Of a stretch of DNA of 64,000 nt, positions 35,535 through 45,717 are shown in pieces (within the stretch, counting starts at the first letter, position 1; each line of letters starts with the position of its first letter). Both the position numbers and the translations under genes were made by a program. The stretch comes from Proteinivorax hydrogeniformans (GTDB lineage Bacteria > Bacillota > Proteinivoracia > Proteinivoracales > Proteinivoracaceae): NCBI RefSeq assembly GCF_040515995.1, contig NZ_CP159485.1, positions 992,001-1,056,000 of the forward strand, written 5' to 3'. The notes beneath the pieces are model-generated. The model did not search any database, was not told where the DNA came from, and saw only the letters and a list, made by a program, of their open reading frames with translations.

Positions 35535-36263
35535 ATGATTATAAAAAGACTGGGGAGAAACGTATGTCTAGCTTTGGTGCTTGCATTATCTATATTTATT
35601 AATTTTGGCTGTGCTTCAAATGAACAAGGGTTTGATGAAGATTTTAGTCGATACTATGTTGGAGATCCATTATATGTACAATTTCCCTTTAAAGCAGGTG
35701 GTACGTACTATATCAGCCAAGGAGGACATCATCAGTCGCAAAACTACCACTACTGGAATGAAAGGTATAGAGATTTGGGTATTTACTCTTCTATGCGCTA
35801 TGCTGTTGATATTCATATGATCGGCGAAGCTGGTATAGATAGGGATGTGAGTAATCCAAGTACGCTAGAAGATTTTACAATGTTTGGTGTTACAATATAT
35901 AGCCCTGTTGATGGAGTAGTAGCTTATGTTGAGGATGGCAATCAAGACATGCCACCTGGTCAACGGGATGATGAAAACCATATGGGTAATTACTTAGTAA
36001 TTGAAGCTAAAGGTGTGATGGTAACAATGCTCCACTTAAAAGAAGGAAGCATTCAGGTAAATGAAGGGCAACAAATTAAACAGGGTCAGCCGATAGCTAA
36101 GGTTGGCAAATCAGGTATGTCCACAGTTCCCCATTTGCATATTCAAGCGACAAAAGAAGACGTATGGTATAAAGAACCAGTGCCGATGCTTTTTGACGGT
36201 GAATTTTTAATTAGAGGGGATAAGATAAAGATTGACTGCAGTTATAAGGACTTAGAAGGATAA
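35535..36263 (+). CDS. M23-family peptidase-like lipoprotein
   Basis: A 242-residue exported lipoprotein: signal peptide at 1-25 with lipobox-like NFGCAS (Cys26). The C-terminal half is the M23/lysostaphin-type fold: the Asp ligand lies in MRYAVDIHM near 95, then GVTIYSPVDGVVAYVEDG, and the HxH ligand pair is PHLHIQ near 206. Typical functions are cutting peptidoglycan cross-links or binding wall peptides. The N-terminal half (about 26-85) is unassigned. ATG 35535 has a poor ribosome binding site. The gene converges with the ThrE pair and shares their terminator. Confidence 0.85.
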   Translation: MIIKRLGRNVCLALVLALSIFINFGCASNEQGFDEDFSRYYVGDPLYVQFPFKAGGTYYISQGGHHQSQNYHYWNERYRDLGIYSSMRYAVDIHMIGEAGIDRDVSNPSTLEDFTMFGVTIYSPVDGVVAYVEDGNQDMPPGQRDDENHMGNYLVIEAKGVMVTMLHLKEGSIQVNEGQQIKQGQPIAKVGKSGMSTVPHLHIQATKEDVWYKEPVPMLFDGEFLIRGDKIKIDCSYKDLEG

Positions 36264-36300
36264 AAAAAGGTTTTCTCAGATATCGAGAAAACCTTTTTTA
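36262..36300. terminator. Bidirectional terminator between convergent genes
   Basis: A 15-bp stem AAAAAAGGTTTTCTC / GAGAAAACCTTTTTT with A and T runs on both sides. It serves the M23 gene (rightward) and, overlapping its last codon, the ThrE-like gene (leftward). Confidence 0.85.
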
Positions 36301-36741
36301 ATGCTTTATGCTCATAATTTTTCTGCCACGGATTAGTCTAGATAGTGAAGAAACTAAAATGATGCCACTTGCAATGGTTATAGCTATAAATAACGTCTCG
36401 CTACCAGTAGCTGCAGCTTGTTCAAAGTCTTGGTCTGCTATAGCTAGTGCGGTATAATACATTCCTGAGCCTGGTACTAGGGGGATAATTCCCGGAATGA
36501 TAAATATAGTTACCAAATCCTTAATCTTTACTGATAGAATTTCTCCCCATAATCCTACTATAGATGAAGCTATAAAGACTGCAGTAACCGGTGAATCAAG
36601 ATAGCTATTAAATGAAACATAAGTAATCCATCCGATAGCTCCACCAAAAGAAGATAGAAGAAGATATTTTTTCGGCACATTAAAAACTATGCAGTACCCT
36701 AATGTTGCCAACAAAGCAAAGAAAAAGTTTTCCAAAATCAT
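36298..36741 (-). CDS. ThrE-type threonine/serine exporter, small (C-terminal) subunit
   Basis: A 147-residue membrane protein with four or five helices and the motif FIIPGIIPLVPGSGMYYTAL near 83-102, typical of the ThrE_2 (DUF3815) half of the threonine/serine exporter. It is the downstream partner of the larger subunit, separated by 13 bp. Together they should export small neutral amino acids. ATG 36741 follows AAGAGGTG. Confidence 0.85.
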   Translation of the reverse strand: MILENFFFALLATLGYCIVFNVPKKYLLLSSFGGAIGWITYVSFNSYLDSPVTAVFIASSIVGLWGEILSVKIKDLVTIFIIPGIIPLVPGSGMYYTALAIADQDFEQAAATGSETLFIAITIASGIILVSSLSRLIRGRKIMSIKH

Positions 36742-36754
36742 TTTTAATCACCTC

Positions 36755-37528
36755 TTAAAGAATTGGAGTTAGAATTTGCAGGCCTACACCCACTCCAGTT
36801 GCTATAGCAACCGCAATTAAGAGGGCTTCAGCAGCTCGAGCTGTGCCACTCATAAGATCTCCGGAGATAGAATCTCGGATAGCGTTGGTAATTGCAACGC
36901 CTGGAACTAAGGTCATAATAGAACCGATAATTGTTTTATCGATGCTATTGCCCATACCAAGCCAAGCTAGTGCAACAGCCATAAAAGCTGCTACAAAACC
37001 TCCAGCGATATTTGTCAGGAAAAATGAAAACCCATTTTTCCCTAGAGGTTGTACAGTAGCCTGCACTGCCAAAGAGGTGATAAATGCTGGCATAAAATCT
37101 TTTATTGATCCTCCTAAAAGCATAGTAAATGATGCAGCTAATAGCCCGGCGGCAAAAGCTTTGAGAAAACGGCTATAGCCAGCTTTTCTATCTATTGCTT
37201 TTAGCCTGCCCATGGCCTCATCCATAGATATTTTGCCAGCTACCATTTCCCGAGAAAAGCTATTAACCTCTGAAACAGCAGTAAGGTTAATCTTCCGGTT
37301 TCGTATCCGTTTAACTATTGAGTACGGGTTTTGGTCCTGAGGGCTATCTGAGGATAGAAAGATACCTGTAGGAGTTACAAAACTTTCCGCGTGCTTAACA
37401 CCTAGTGACCGTAATATGTAGCACATGGTTTCTTCAACTCGATAGGTTTCTCCACCATTTTTCAGCATGATTTCTCCAGCATATAACGCTATTACTATAG
37501 CTTTTTTGGGGGCTTTTTTATTATCCAT
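36755..37528 (-). CDS. ThrE-type threonine/serine exporter, large (N-terminal) subunit
   Basis: A 257-residue protein of the ThrE (DUF1212) family. The soluble N-terminal part (1-118) includes GGETYRVEETMCYILRSLGV, and five hydrophobic helices follow. The motif SIMTLVPGVAITNAIRDSI, near 205-223, is diagnostic. The split into two subunits is usual in Firmicutes. ATG 37528 follows AAGAGGTAG. It is divergent from the nucleotidyltransferase gene. Confidence 0.87.
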   Translation of the reverse strand: MDNKKAPKKAIVIALYAGEIMLKNGGETYRVEETMCYILRSLGVKHAESFVTPTGIFLSSDSPQDQNPYSIVKRIRNRKINLTAVSEVNSFSREMVAGKISMDEAMGRLKAIDRKAGYSRFLKAFAAGLLAASFTMLLGGSIKDFMPAFITSLAVQATVQPLGKNGFSFFLTNIAGGFVAAFMAVALAWLGMGNSIDKTIIGSIMTLVPGVAITNAIRDSISGDLMSGTARAAEALLIAVAIATGVGVGLQILTPIL

Positions 37529-37676
37529 ATCTGACTACCTCTTACTATTATTTGATTGTGTTATTATAACATTATTTAATACAAATTCAAATAGGTGCAA
37601 ACTTAAATAGCGAGGTTGAGTAATAAATTAAATTACTATACAATGGATGATAATTATAGATAATGAGGGGATAAAA

Positions 37677-39104
37677 ATGTCGATGAGTATAAATGAAATT
37701 TTAAAGGTTATCCAAAGTTATAAAGAAGATGGTAGAGAAATATATGTAGTGGGTGGTTTTGTAAGAGATAATCTTTTGGGAAAATCAACTAAAGACATTG
37801 ATATTGTATGTAGAAATAGCAAAAGCTTAGCTGAAAAAATAGCGCAGCGATTAGGTGGCAGTTTTATTCCACTAGATAGAAAAAACGGAATTTATAGAGT
37901 GGCTCTTAAAGACAATAAGTTTATGCTAGATGTAGGATGTTTTACAGATGATATTAAATCCGATTTACTAAAAAGAGATTTTACCGTAAACGCCATGGCT
38001 GTTAGCTTAGAAGACTACTTGGCGTATGGTATCACCGAATCGACGGTTATCGATGTAGCAGGGGGCATGCAAGATTTACATAAAAGACTAATTGTGCCGA
38101 TAAGCGAAGAAAACATTGATGCTGACCCCCTAAGAATGCTTAGAGCAATAAGAATTGCAATGACTAAAGAGTTTTCTTTAAGCAGCAATGTTCAAATAAA
38201 GATTAAAAAAGATAATCATCTACTTATAAACTGTAGCAAAGAAAGAATAGCTGACGAGCTTTGGCAGATTTTAAGCTGTGTCAGTGCCGAGAAAAGCTTT
38301 GTCTTGCTAGATGATTTAAAAGTTTTGGGTACTTTATTTCCAAAAATGAAAGAGCTAAAAGCAACAAATCAAAACTTTTACCATGTAGAAAATGTTTTTA
38401 AGCATAGTTTAAGAGTGTTAAAACATTTAAACGACATTGTACATAATCACCAGTTTCCTGACGAAATACAAACAGAGGTTTTAGGTTATTTATATGAAGA
38501 TTTTAAGCGAGGATACCCGCGCTATACCACCTTAAAGCTTGCGGCGTTTTTACATGATATAGGAAAGCCTAAGTGTATGAAAGTAAATGAAGATGGTAGA
38601 ATAACATTTCACAACCATCACAAGGTCGGTGCAGAGTTAGTAGGAGATTATCTAAAAAATCTCACAATCAGCAATGACGAAAAGTACTTGCTAAAAACAA
38701 TGATAAACTATCATATGTATCCGTTAAATTTTTATAACAATGGTAAAGTCAGTGCAAAAGCAATGCGAAGGTTTGTCTATAAGACAGGTGGCGATGCTTT
38801 AGGTGTTTTGTTATTGGCGCTTGCTGATGGCAATGCAACTAATGCAGCTAAGGGAAAAAACAGTTTTGAAAACCAAAAATTTATATATGAACTGTTACGT
38901 AAAGCTGTTCAATTAGAAAAAGAGCTTAAAAAACTACCTAAGCTGCTTTCAGGGGCTGAGGTAATGGAGATAATGGGGATCCCTCAATCAGAGCTAGTTG
39001 GAGAGGTGCTGCAAAAAATAAAACTTCAGCAGGTGGAAGGAACAATCAAAAACAAGCCGCAAGCTATTGCGGCGGTTAGGAATATGAAAAAAAAGAGGCA
39101 ATAA
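37677..39104 (+). CDS. tRNA nucleotidyltransferase / poly(A) polymerase family protein with HD domain
   Basis: A 475-residue class II nucleotidyltransferase. The active site VGGFVRDNLLGKSTKDIDIV (near 24-43) has the DxD metal ligands; RDFTVNAMA and DPLRMLRAIRIA follow. An HD domain sits near 295 (LAAFLHDIGKPKC, HNHHKVGAEL). It should complete the CCA end of tRNAs, or only add A or CC if the organism splits the activity; the HD domain is a phosphohydrolase. ATG 37677 follows GAGGGG; in-frame codons to 37647 are less likely. Confidence 0.87.
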   Translation: MSMSINEILKVIQSYKEDGREIYVVGGFVRDNLLGKSTKDIDIVCRNSKSLAEKIAQRLGGSFIPLDRKNGIYRVALKDNKFMLDVGCFTDDIKSDLLKRDFTVNAMAVSLEDYLAYGITESTVIDVAGGMQDLHKRLIVPISEENIDADPLRMLRAIRIAMTKEFSLSSNVQIKIKKDNHLLINCSKERIADELWQILSCVSAEKSFVLLDDLKVLGTLFPKMKELKATNQNFYHVENVFKHSLRVLKHLNDIVHNHQFPDEIQTEVLGYLYEDFKRGYPRYTTLKLAAFLHDIGKPKCMKVNEDGRITFHNHHKVGAELVGDYLKNLTISNDEKYLLKTMINYHMYPLNFYNNGKVSAKAMRRFVYKTGGDALGVLLLALADGNATNAAKGKNSFENQKFIYELLRKAVQLEKELKKLPKLLSGAEVMEIMGIPQSELVGEVLQKIKLQQVEGTIKNKPQAIAAVRNMKKKRQ

Positions 39105-39108
39105 GGGG

Positions 39109-39915
39109 TCATTTGGATCTTAGAATAGGCAGAATGCTACACCCTAGTCCGCCGCTTACTTTTGCTACTTCTTCGTAGTTTATATGAATGACCTTAAATC
39201 CATTTTGATTTAAGGTGTTGGCTAGTTGCTGATTGCTACAAAGGAGTGTTTTGTTTCCTAGGTTTATTATATTTGGTCCTAGGGTGGTTTTGTCAAAAGG
39301 GGTTTTAATGACTTTGGGGAAAAACTTTGATATTTCATCGGCGTTAAATAACCCGTCGGTGATTAAACAAGTATCTTTATCTAAAATATTAAAGGCGCAG
39401 TCTAGATGAATTAACGATAAGTCAAAATAAGCTTTGATTACCCGATAGTTTGAGCCTGTATAGTTTAGCTGCTGACTGATTTCTTGAGCGGCGTTTTCAG
39501 TAGTTCTTTCGCCGATACCGATTATTACCTTGTCCTCGTGAACAAAAACATCTCCACCTTCCACAAATTCCTGCATCTTATAAGATTTTAGGTTGTGTTG
39601 ATTTACAAAGTCAATTAAGCTTTCAGTTTCCTGTTGTCTATTGTCCTCCGACATTTTGGAGATGAATATAGTATCATTTAAAATAAAGCCAACATCTCGG
39701 GTGTAAATTTGGGTGGGGCTGTTAGTCTGATCTAAAAAACGAACTTCAACACCGAAATCCAGCAAAGTATTAACCAATAAGTTATACTGATTACAGGCAA
39801 GAGTTTTGTTAAACTGGTATTTTTCTTGACTCTCAACGGTAACAGCGATGTCACTAGGGAAAGCCATTAAAGCAAACCGCAAAGAATCGTAACAATTAGA
39901 GATAGAAATCTGCAT
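39109..39915 (-). CDS. Dimethylarginine dimethylaminohydrolase / amidinotransferase-like protein
   Basis: A 268-residue pentein-fold hydrolase. Substrate-binding and catalytic segments are YTRDVGF near 71, FVEGGDVFV near 117, the His in SLIHLDCAFN near 168, and the nucleophile Cys in GGLGCSILPILR near the C-terminus. Family members hydrolyse guanidino compounds (DDAH, arginine deiminase) or transfer amidino groups; the substrate here is unknown. ATG 39915 follows AAGGGAGG. It is convergent with the nucleotidyltransferase gene (4 bp apart). Confidence 0.83.
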   Translation of the reverse strand: MQISISNCYDSLRFALMAFPSDIAVTVESQEKYQFNKTLACNQYNLLVNTLLDFGVEVRFLDQTNSPTQIYTRDVGFILNDTIFISKMSEDNRQQETESLIDFVNQHNLKSYKMQEFVEGGDVFVHEDKVIIGIGERTTENAAQEISQQLNYTGSNYRVIKAYFDLSLIHLDCAFNILDKDTCLITDGLFNADEISKFFPKVIKTPFDKTTLGPNIINLGNKTLLCSNQQLANTLNQNGFKVIHINYEEVAKVSGGLGCSILPILRSK

Positions 39916-39985
39916 GGTGTTTCCTCCCTTATAAGTTTAAAGGTGATTGCAATTGATGATTGTTGAAAGAACAGCTAGGAAGTAA

Positions 39986-40017
39986 AAAGTGGCGGGGCTA
40001 CCCCGCCACTTTTTTTA
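39986..40017 (-). terminator. Terminator of the PFOR gene
   Basis: A GC-rich 13-bp stem AAAGTGGCGGGG / CCCCGCCACTTT with loop CTAC. Read leftward it starts at the PFOR stop and ends with a T run. Confidence 0.88.
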
Positions 40018-43000
40018 CTCCTCATAGGACATTTCTGCTAGCCTTTTGTAGGTCTGATACCTTTCTTTGGCATTTTGCTCTGCTGCTTCGAATAATTCTT
40101 CTGCTATATCTGGGAATGTGTTCATTATTTGAGAGTAACGGATTTCGCTGTGCAAGAAATCCTTAAATGAAGTTGAAGGTTCTTTGCTGTCTAGCATAAA
40201 AGGATTTTTGCCCTCCTCTTTAAGTCGTGGGTCATATCGGTACAGATGCCAATACCCAGACTCAACAGCCTTCTTCTCTTGTGCTATAGTAGTTCCCATA
40301 CCTGTTTTAATCCCATGGCTGACGCAAGGAGCATAGCAGATAACTAGTGAAGGACCTTTATAACTTTCAGCTTCTTTCATGACTTTAGCTACGTGGTTCA
40401 TGTTAGCTCCCATCGAAACTTGTGCTACATAAACATAACCATAACTCATAGCCATCATGCCTAAATCTTTCTTTCTGATTTTTTTCCCAGAGGCTGAGAA
40501 TTTTGCAACAGCAGCAGTTGGTGTTGCTTTTGAGGACTGACCGCCGGTATTTGAGTAAATTTCTGTGTCCATTACCAAGATGTTGAGATCTTCTCCGGAG
40601 GCGAGAACATGGTCAAGCCCCCCATAACCTATATCGTAGGCCCAACCATCTCCGCCTATCGCCCAGTGGGAGCGTTTGACGAGAAATTGCTTTTTATCTT
40701 TAATTTCCTCTAGGATGTAGTTTCCTAAAGTGTTAGATTCGATTAGTTGTATTAACTTTTCAGATGGTTCTTTTGACATCTCACCATCATCTTTATGTTC
40801 AAGCCATTTTTCCATAGCTAGTTTATAATCAGCAGGAAGATCTGCTTTTAAACCATCTCTCATAAGGTCTTCTAGCCTATCCCTGCATTGGCGCTCTGCT
40901 AACATCATGCCGTACCCAAATTCTGCGTTATCTTCGAATAAAGAGTTTGCCCAAGCTGGTCCTTTGCCATCGCTATTTCTACAGTAAGCTGTAGCGGGAG
41001 CACTTGCACCCCAAATTGAGGAACAACCGGTGGCATTTGCTATCATCATTCTCTCTCCGTATAGCTGGGTTAGAAGCTTTACATAAGCGGTTTCGCCACA
41101 GCCAGCGCAAGCCCCAGAAAACTCTAGAAGAGGCCTATTAAATTGGCTGCCCCTTAAAGTGAATTTATTTAATTTATCTTGTTTTGGGGTGATGTTTTCG
41201 ATGGCATATTCCCAAATGTGGTTTGTAGACTCCATTTGTTGTCCTGCTTCTACCATTTCTAGTGCTTTATTTGGGGCTGGGCAGATATCTGCGCAGTTTG
41301 CACAGCCTGTGCAATCCATTGGAGAGATTTGAAGACTGTACTTTACGTCGTCAAAACCTTTGCCCTTAGCTTCTACCATCGGGAAATCTTCAGGTGCGTT
41401 TTCAAGCTCTTGGTTTGTCGGCAGCATTGGCCTTATGACGGAGTGTGGACAGATGTAGGAGCATTGATTGCACTGAATACAATTTTCCTTTATCCACCTA
41501 GGAATTGTAACAGCTATACCACGTTTTTCAAAGGCTGTAGTTCCATGAGGAAAGGTTCCGTCTTCTCGGCTTAAAAAGGCACTTACAGGCAAATTGTCCC
41601 CTTTATGTTTGGCCATGGGCCGCATTACTTCCCCGATGAAGCCTGGATAATCTTTTTTGATTTCTTCTTCCGATGCTTCTGACCATTGAGAAGGAACCAA
41701 AACTCGTCTTAACTTTTCAATTCCTGCATCAACTGCTTTGTGGTTCATGCTTACAATTTTTTCGCCTTTTTTGCCGTATACGTCACTTATGGCGTCTTTT
41801 AAATATTTTACTGCATCTTCTAAGGGTATAACTTCTGCAAGCTTGAAAAAGGCAGCTTGCATAATCATGTTGATACGACCGCCTAGGCCAATTTCATCAG
41901 CAATTTCAACAGCATCAATGGTGTAAAAGTTTATTTCGTTATCTGCAAGATATTTTTTTATTGAGGCAGGTAGAAAACCATCTAATTCCTCATCTGACCA
42001 GGAGCAGTTTAAGACGAAGGTGCCCTTAGGCTTTAAACCTTCTAAGATTTCGTATTGGTTTACGTATGCGGGGTTATGACAGGCCACAAAATCAGGCTGC
42101 CTTATTAGATATGGAGATTTTATTGGTTTATCCCCAAAGCGAAGGTGGGATATGGTAGTTCCACCTGATTTTTTACTATCGTAGGAAAAATAACCTTGAG
42201 CATACATATCGGTGTTGTCACCAATAATCTTGATCGCTGTTTTATTAGCTCCTACTGTGCCATCTGACCCTAACCCCCAGAACTTACAACTAACAGTTCC
42301 TTTAGGGGTTGTGTTAATTTCTTTTTCAATGTTTAAAGAAGTGTATGTTACATCATCTTCTATACCGATTGTAAATCCATCTTTAGGCTCTTTTCCATCA
42401 AGATTATCATAAACAACTTTGATATGGGATGGTGTGGTATCTTTAGAGCCTAGTCCATAACGCCCGCCAACTATAGTTAGCGCTTCTCGGTTATAAAACA
42501 AGCTTTTGATATCTTCGTATAACGGCTCGCCAACAGCACCTGGTTCTTTGGTTCTATCTAATACTGCAATCTTTTTAACTGTTTGAGGCAGAACCTCAAA
42601 AAAGTGTTTAGCAGAGAAAGGACGATATAACCTAACTTTGATCACACCTACTTTTTCACCCTGCTCTATTAGGTAATCCACAGTCTCCTCTATCGTTTCG
42701 CATACAGAGCCCATGGCAATTATTATCCTCTCGGCATCGTCAGCGCCATAATAGTCAAATGGTTTGTACATTCGACCGGTGCGTTTACCTAAAACCTCCA
42801 TATAATGGGCTACAGTATCAGGTGCTTTTTCATAAAACGGGTTTGAAACCTCTCTACCTTGGAAATAAATATCTGGGTTTTGTGCAGTACCCCTAGTAAC
42901 TGGAGCATTAGGATTAAGGGCCCTTTTTCTAAAGTCTTTTATGGCCTCATAATCGACCAACTCATCAAAAACATTATAGTCGATAATTTCAATTTTTTGA

Positions 43001-43542
43001 TACTCGTGAGATGTCCTAAAACCATCAAAAAAATGTAGAAAAGGAATTCTAGATCTGATTGTAGCAAGGTGGGCAATTGCAGCTAAGTCCATACTTTCCT
43101 GAACGCTGCTAGAAGCAAGGAGTGCAAATCCTGTTTGGCGAGTAGCCATGACATCTTGGTGGTCGCCAAAAATTGAAAGAGCATGGGTAGCTAAAGCACG
43201 AGCGCTTACGTGAAAAACACATGGAAGTAGCTCGCCGGCAATTTTGTACATGTTGGGAATCATAAGTAATAGGCCTTGAGATGCAGTATATGTAGTAGTT
43301 AGAGCTCCAGCCTGTAAAGAGCCATGTACAGCTCCAGCTGCTCCTGCTTCAGATTGAAGCTGAGCTACCTTCACTTGTTGACCAAAAATGTTCTTTCTGC
43401 CGTGGGCAGACCATTCATCGACGCCCTCTGCCATCGGTGAAGATGGAGTGATTGGGTAAATTGCAGCAACATCTGTAAAGGCATATGAAACATATGCAGC
43501 TGCTTCGTTTCCATCCATAGTTTTAAACTTTTTATTATTCAA
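40015..43542 (-). CDS. nifJ: Pyruvate:ferredoxin (flavodoxin) oxidoreductase, homodimeric
   Basis: An approximately 1175-residue enzyme making acetyl-CoA, CO2 and reduced ferredoxin from pyruvate, central to clostridial fermentation. Domain order is complete: pyrimidine-binding domain I (AAIYPITPSSPMAEGVDEW), gamma and CoA domains, an 8Fe ferredoxin domain (CIQCNQCSYICPH and CTGCANCADICPA), and the TPP domain (CAGCGETAYVKLL, GDGWAYDIGYGGLDHV, SNTGGQSSKATPT). The start is set at TTG 43542, 8 nt after AAGGAG; the TTG at 43548 is only 2 nt from it. A second PFOR ends at the left edge of the window. Confidence 0.96.
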   Translation of the reverse strand: MNNKKFKTMDGNEAAAYVSYAFTDVAAIYPITPSSPMAEGVDEWSAHGRKNIFGQQVKVAQLQSEAGAAGAVHGSLQAGALTTTYTASQGLLLMIPNMYKIAGELLPCVFHVSARALATHALSIFGDHQDVMATRQTGFALLASSSVQESMDLAAIAHLATIRSRIPFLHFFDGFRTSHEYQKIEIIDYNVFDELVDYEAIKDFRKRALNPNAPVTRGTAQNPDIYFQGREVSNPFYEKAPDTVAHYMEVLGKRTGRMYKPFDYYGADDAERIIIAMGSVCETIEETVDYLIEQGEKVGVIKVRLYRPFSAKHFFEVLPQTVKKIAVLDRTKEPGAVGEPLYEDIKSLFYNREALTIVGGRYGLGSKDTTPSHIKVVYDNLDGKEPKDGFTIGIEDDVTYTSLNIEKEINTTPKGTVSCKFWGLGSDGTVGANKTAIKIIGDNTDMYAQGYFSYDSKKSGGTTISHLRFGDKPIKSPYLIRQPDFVACHNPAYVNQYEILEGLKPKGTFVLNCSWSDEELDGFLPASIKKYLADNEINFYTIDAVEIADEIGLGGRINMIMQAAFFKLAEVIPLEDAVKYLKDAISDVYGKKGEKIVSMNHKAVDAGIEKLRRVLVPSQWSEASEEEIKKDYPGFIGEVMRPMAKHKGDNLPVSAFLSREDGTFPHGTTAFEKRGIAVTIPRWIKENCIQCNQCSYICPHSVIRPMLPTNQELENAPEDFPMVEAKGKGFDDVKYSLQISPMDCTGCANCADICPAPNKALEMVEAGQQMESTNHIWEYAIENITPKQDKLNKFTLRGSQFNRPLLEFSGACAGCGETAYVKLLTQLYGERMMIANATGCSSIWGASAPATAYCRNSDGKGPAWANSLFEDNAEFGYGMMLAERQCRDRLEDLMRDGLKADLPADYKLAMEKWLEHKDDGEMSKEPSEKLIQLIESNTLGNYILEEIKDKKQFLVKRSHWAIGGDGWAYDIGYGGLDHVLASGEDLNILVMDTEIYSNTGGQSSKATPTAAVAKFSASGKKIRKKDLGMMAMSYGYVYVAQVSMGANMNHVAKVMKEAESYKGPSLVICYAPCVSHGIKTGMGTTIAQEKKAVESGYWHLYRYDPRLKEEGKNPFMLDSKEPSTSFKDFLHSEIRYSQIMNTFPDIAEELFEAAEQNAKERYQTYKRLAEMSYEE

Positions 43543-43719
43543 TCTCAACTCTCCTTTTTTATAAAAAATTCCATACTTAGCATTATTGTGCTCAAATTTC
43601 CAAAAAGATATTAACTAAAAAAAGTAAAAGTATAAACATTTATTACAAATAAAAGGAAATAAAGATAATTTTGTCGAATAATGAAGATGACTATATATAA
43701 AGTTAAGGGAGTTGGGGAG

Positions 43720-45552
43720 ATGAAAAAGTTTCGAATGACTTTGGGTGTTAAGATGGCGATTTCTTTTATAGCAGTGATTCTTTTAGTGACTGTTGTTTTA
43801 GGGTATGTCGCCATTAGTGTTGCAGCAAGCTTTATAACTTCTGAGCTATCAAATGTCGCTTTAAAAACTAGCGAAGATGTTGGGGTCTTGCTAGAAGATA
43901 AAGTTGATGAGCAGTTTGACTTGCTAAATGTTATTTCTGGTGAGCTTGAAAGTGTTGATATCGATAGTGAAGAGCAAAAAGAAGTTCTACATGAACATAG
44001 ATATGTAAGTGGGTTTACTAGCTTTGCTATTGTAGATGATAATGGAAAGGCGTCCTTTATAGATGGTAGAGAGGAAGAACTTTCAGGCGAAGATATTCTT
44101 GTTAGAACCTTATCTGGTGAGAATGTAATTGCTCAGCCTAACTTTGATACAGGAGGAGCGCAGGTTTTGATGTCAGCACCTATAACAGAGGGTGGCGAAG
44201 TTGTTGGAGCTCTAATCGGTGAGATAAATGGTTATGAGTTATTAGGGGATATTAGTGAATTAAGTATTTCAGAGTTATTATACGAAATTCAAGAGGTTGG
44301 ACTTAGTGCTGATTTTATAAATGAAAATGACTTTGAGGTAATTGGTGGGATGTACCAAGATCTAGAGAATGACTTTAATCGTATCGTCTCTGGACTGAGA
44401 GGGCTTATAATCAGGTACTTTGCTGTAATAATTATAGTGGGTATTGTTGCCGCTTTGATTTTATCAAAGACTATAACCCGCCCCTTAAGGGTTATGGTGT
44501 CAAGTAGCCAAAGATTAGCAGAAGGCGACTTTACACAAAGCTTAGATGACAAAATTTTAAAGCGCAAAGACGAGGTTGGAGACGTTGCCAGAAGCTTTAA
44601 CAGCGTTGCCTCTTCGATGTCTAAGATGCTTCTTAAGGTTTTACAAAAGTCTGATGAGCTAAATAAAAGTTCTAAAGAATTGTATAACGGGGCAAACCAA
44701 TTAAGCGAAGCAAATAACCAGGTTTCTGTTTCCGCAGATGAAGCTAACAGTAGTGCTGATTATCAAATTAAATCTGTTCAGTCTTCTATAAGTGTCATGA
44801 ATGATATGATTTCAGCTATCCATGACTTAAATAAAGCCTCCAATCAAATATCTACCTTAAACACAGAAATGAAAGACAGCTCCGTACAAGGAGCGGATAA
44901 TATAGCTAAGGTTAACGAACAAATGAATAACATCGGTAACTCCGTTGATAAAATGGTTCAATCTCTTAGCCGAGTAGAGTCCAGCTCTGACCAAATAACA
45001 GAGGTTGTTGACGTTATTCAACAGATTTCTAACCAGATAAACCTTCTTGCATTAAATGCTTCTATTGAAGCAGCACGAGCCGGTGAGGCTGGAAAAGGTT
45101 TTGGAGTCGTGGCGGAGGAAGTGCGGGTGTTAGCTGAAGAATCAAAAGATGCGATTGAGAAGATAACCAACATAGTGGAAGATAATAAAAATAACGTAAG
45201 CAGCACTGTTGAAACAATAAATGAAAATAAATCAAATGTAGATGTCGGGATGCAAACTATAAAAGTGGCTAATCAGTCTTTTTCGCAAATAACTTCAATT
45301 ATTGATGATGTAAGCAAAGAAATTGAAAAAACTGCCGGTATGACAAATCAGTTAGATAGTGGCACAAATGAGGTGTCAAACTCTGTTAATGACGTAGAAA
45401 GCTCTAGCCAGAAGGTGGCTGGCGAAATGGAAAGCATTGCAGCTGCTACACAACAACAAACGGCGTCTATGGAAGAAATTAAAGAATATAGCAAACAGCT
45501 AGCGAACCTTGCCGATGAGTTAAAGGAAGCGGTAGATAGATTTAAAGTCTAG
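43720..45552 (+). CDS. Methyl-accepting chemotaxis protein
   Basis: A 610-residue receptor. TM1 is near 8-32, an extracellular single-Cache-like sensor lies at about 33-225, TM2 near 235-258, then HAMP ([20 protein letters not shown]). A long coiled-coil signalling domain follows, with the hairpin tip [20 protein letters not shown] and [18 protein letters not shown]. No chemotaxis genes are adjacent, so it is an orphan receptor. ATG 43720 is 8 nt after AAGGGAG; the earlier ATG at 43681 lacks a site. Ligand unknown. Confidence 0.93.
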   Translation: MKKFRMTLGVKMAISFIAVILLVTVVLGYVAISVAASFITSELSNVALKTSEDVGVLLEDKVDEQFDLLNVISGELESVDIDSEEQKEVLHEHRYVSGFTSFAIVDDNGKASFIDGREEELSGEDILVRTLSGENVIAQPNFDTGGAQVLMSAPITEGGEVVGALIGEINGYELLGDISELSISELLYEIQEVGLSADFINENDFEVIGGMYQDLENDFNRIVSGLRGLIIRYFAVIIIVGIVAALILSKTITRPLRVMVSSSQRLAEGDFTQSLDDKILKRKDEVGDVARSFNSVASSMSKMLLKVLQKSDELNKSSKELYNGANQLSEANNQVSVSADEANSSADYQIKSVQSSISVMNDMISAIHDLNKASNQISTLNTEMKDSSVQGADNIAKVNEQMNNIGNSVDKMVQSLSRVESSSDQITEVVDVIQQISNQINLLALNASIEAARAGEAGKGFGVVAEEVRVLAEESKDAIEKITNIVEDNKNNVSSTVETINENKSNVDVGMQTIKVANQSFSQITSIIDDVSKEIEKTAGMTNQLDSGTNEVSNSVNDVESSSQKVAGEMESIAAATQQQTASMEEIKEYSKQLANLADELKEAVDRFKV

Positions 45553-45555
45553 CTT

Positions 45556-45592
45556 AAAATCCCCTCATTATAAATTGTGAGGGGATTTTTTT
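45556..45592 (+). terminator. Terminator after the chemoreceptor gene
   Basis: The stem AAAATCCCCTCA / TGAGGGGATTTT is followed by TTT. Confidence 0.88.
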
Positions 45593-45717
45593 ACTCGAAT
45601 CTCAATGTGCAAATAGTTTTTTATTACTTACTTTTGCGAATATAGTTAGGGTTATTGACCGGCTTTTTAAGGCATGTTAATATTAAGGCTCATTTTTTGT
45701 CAAAGGGAAGTGATGAC

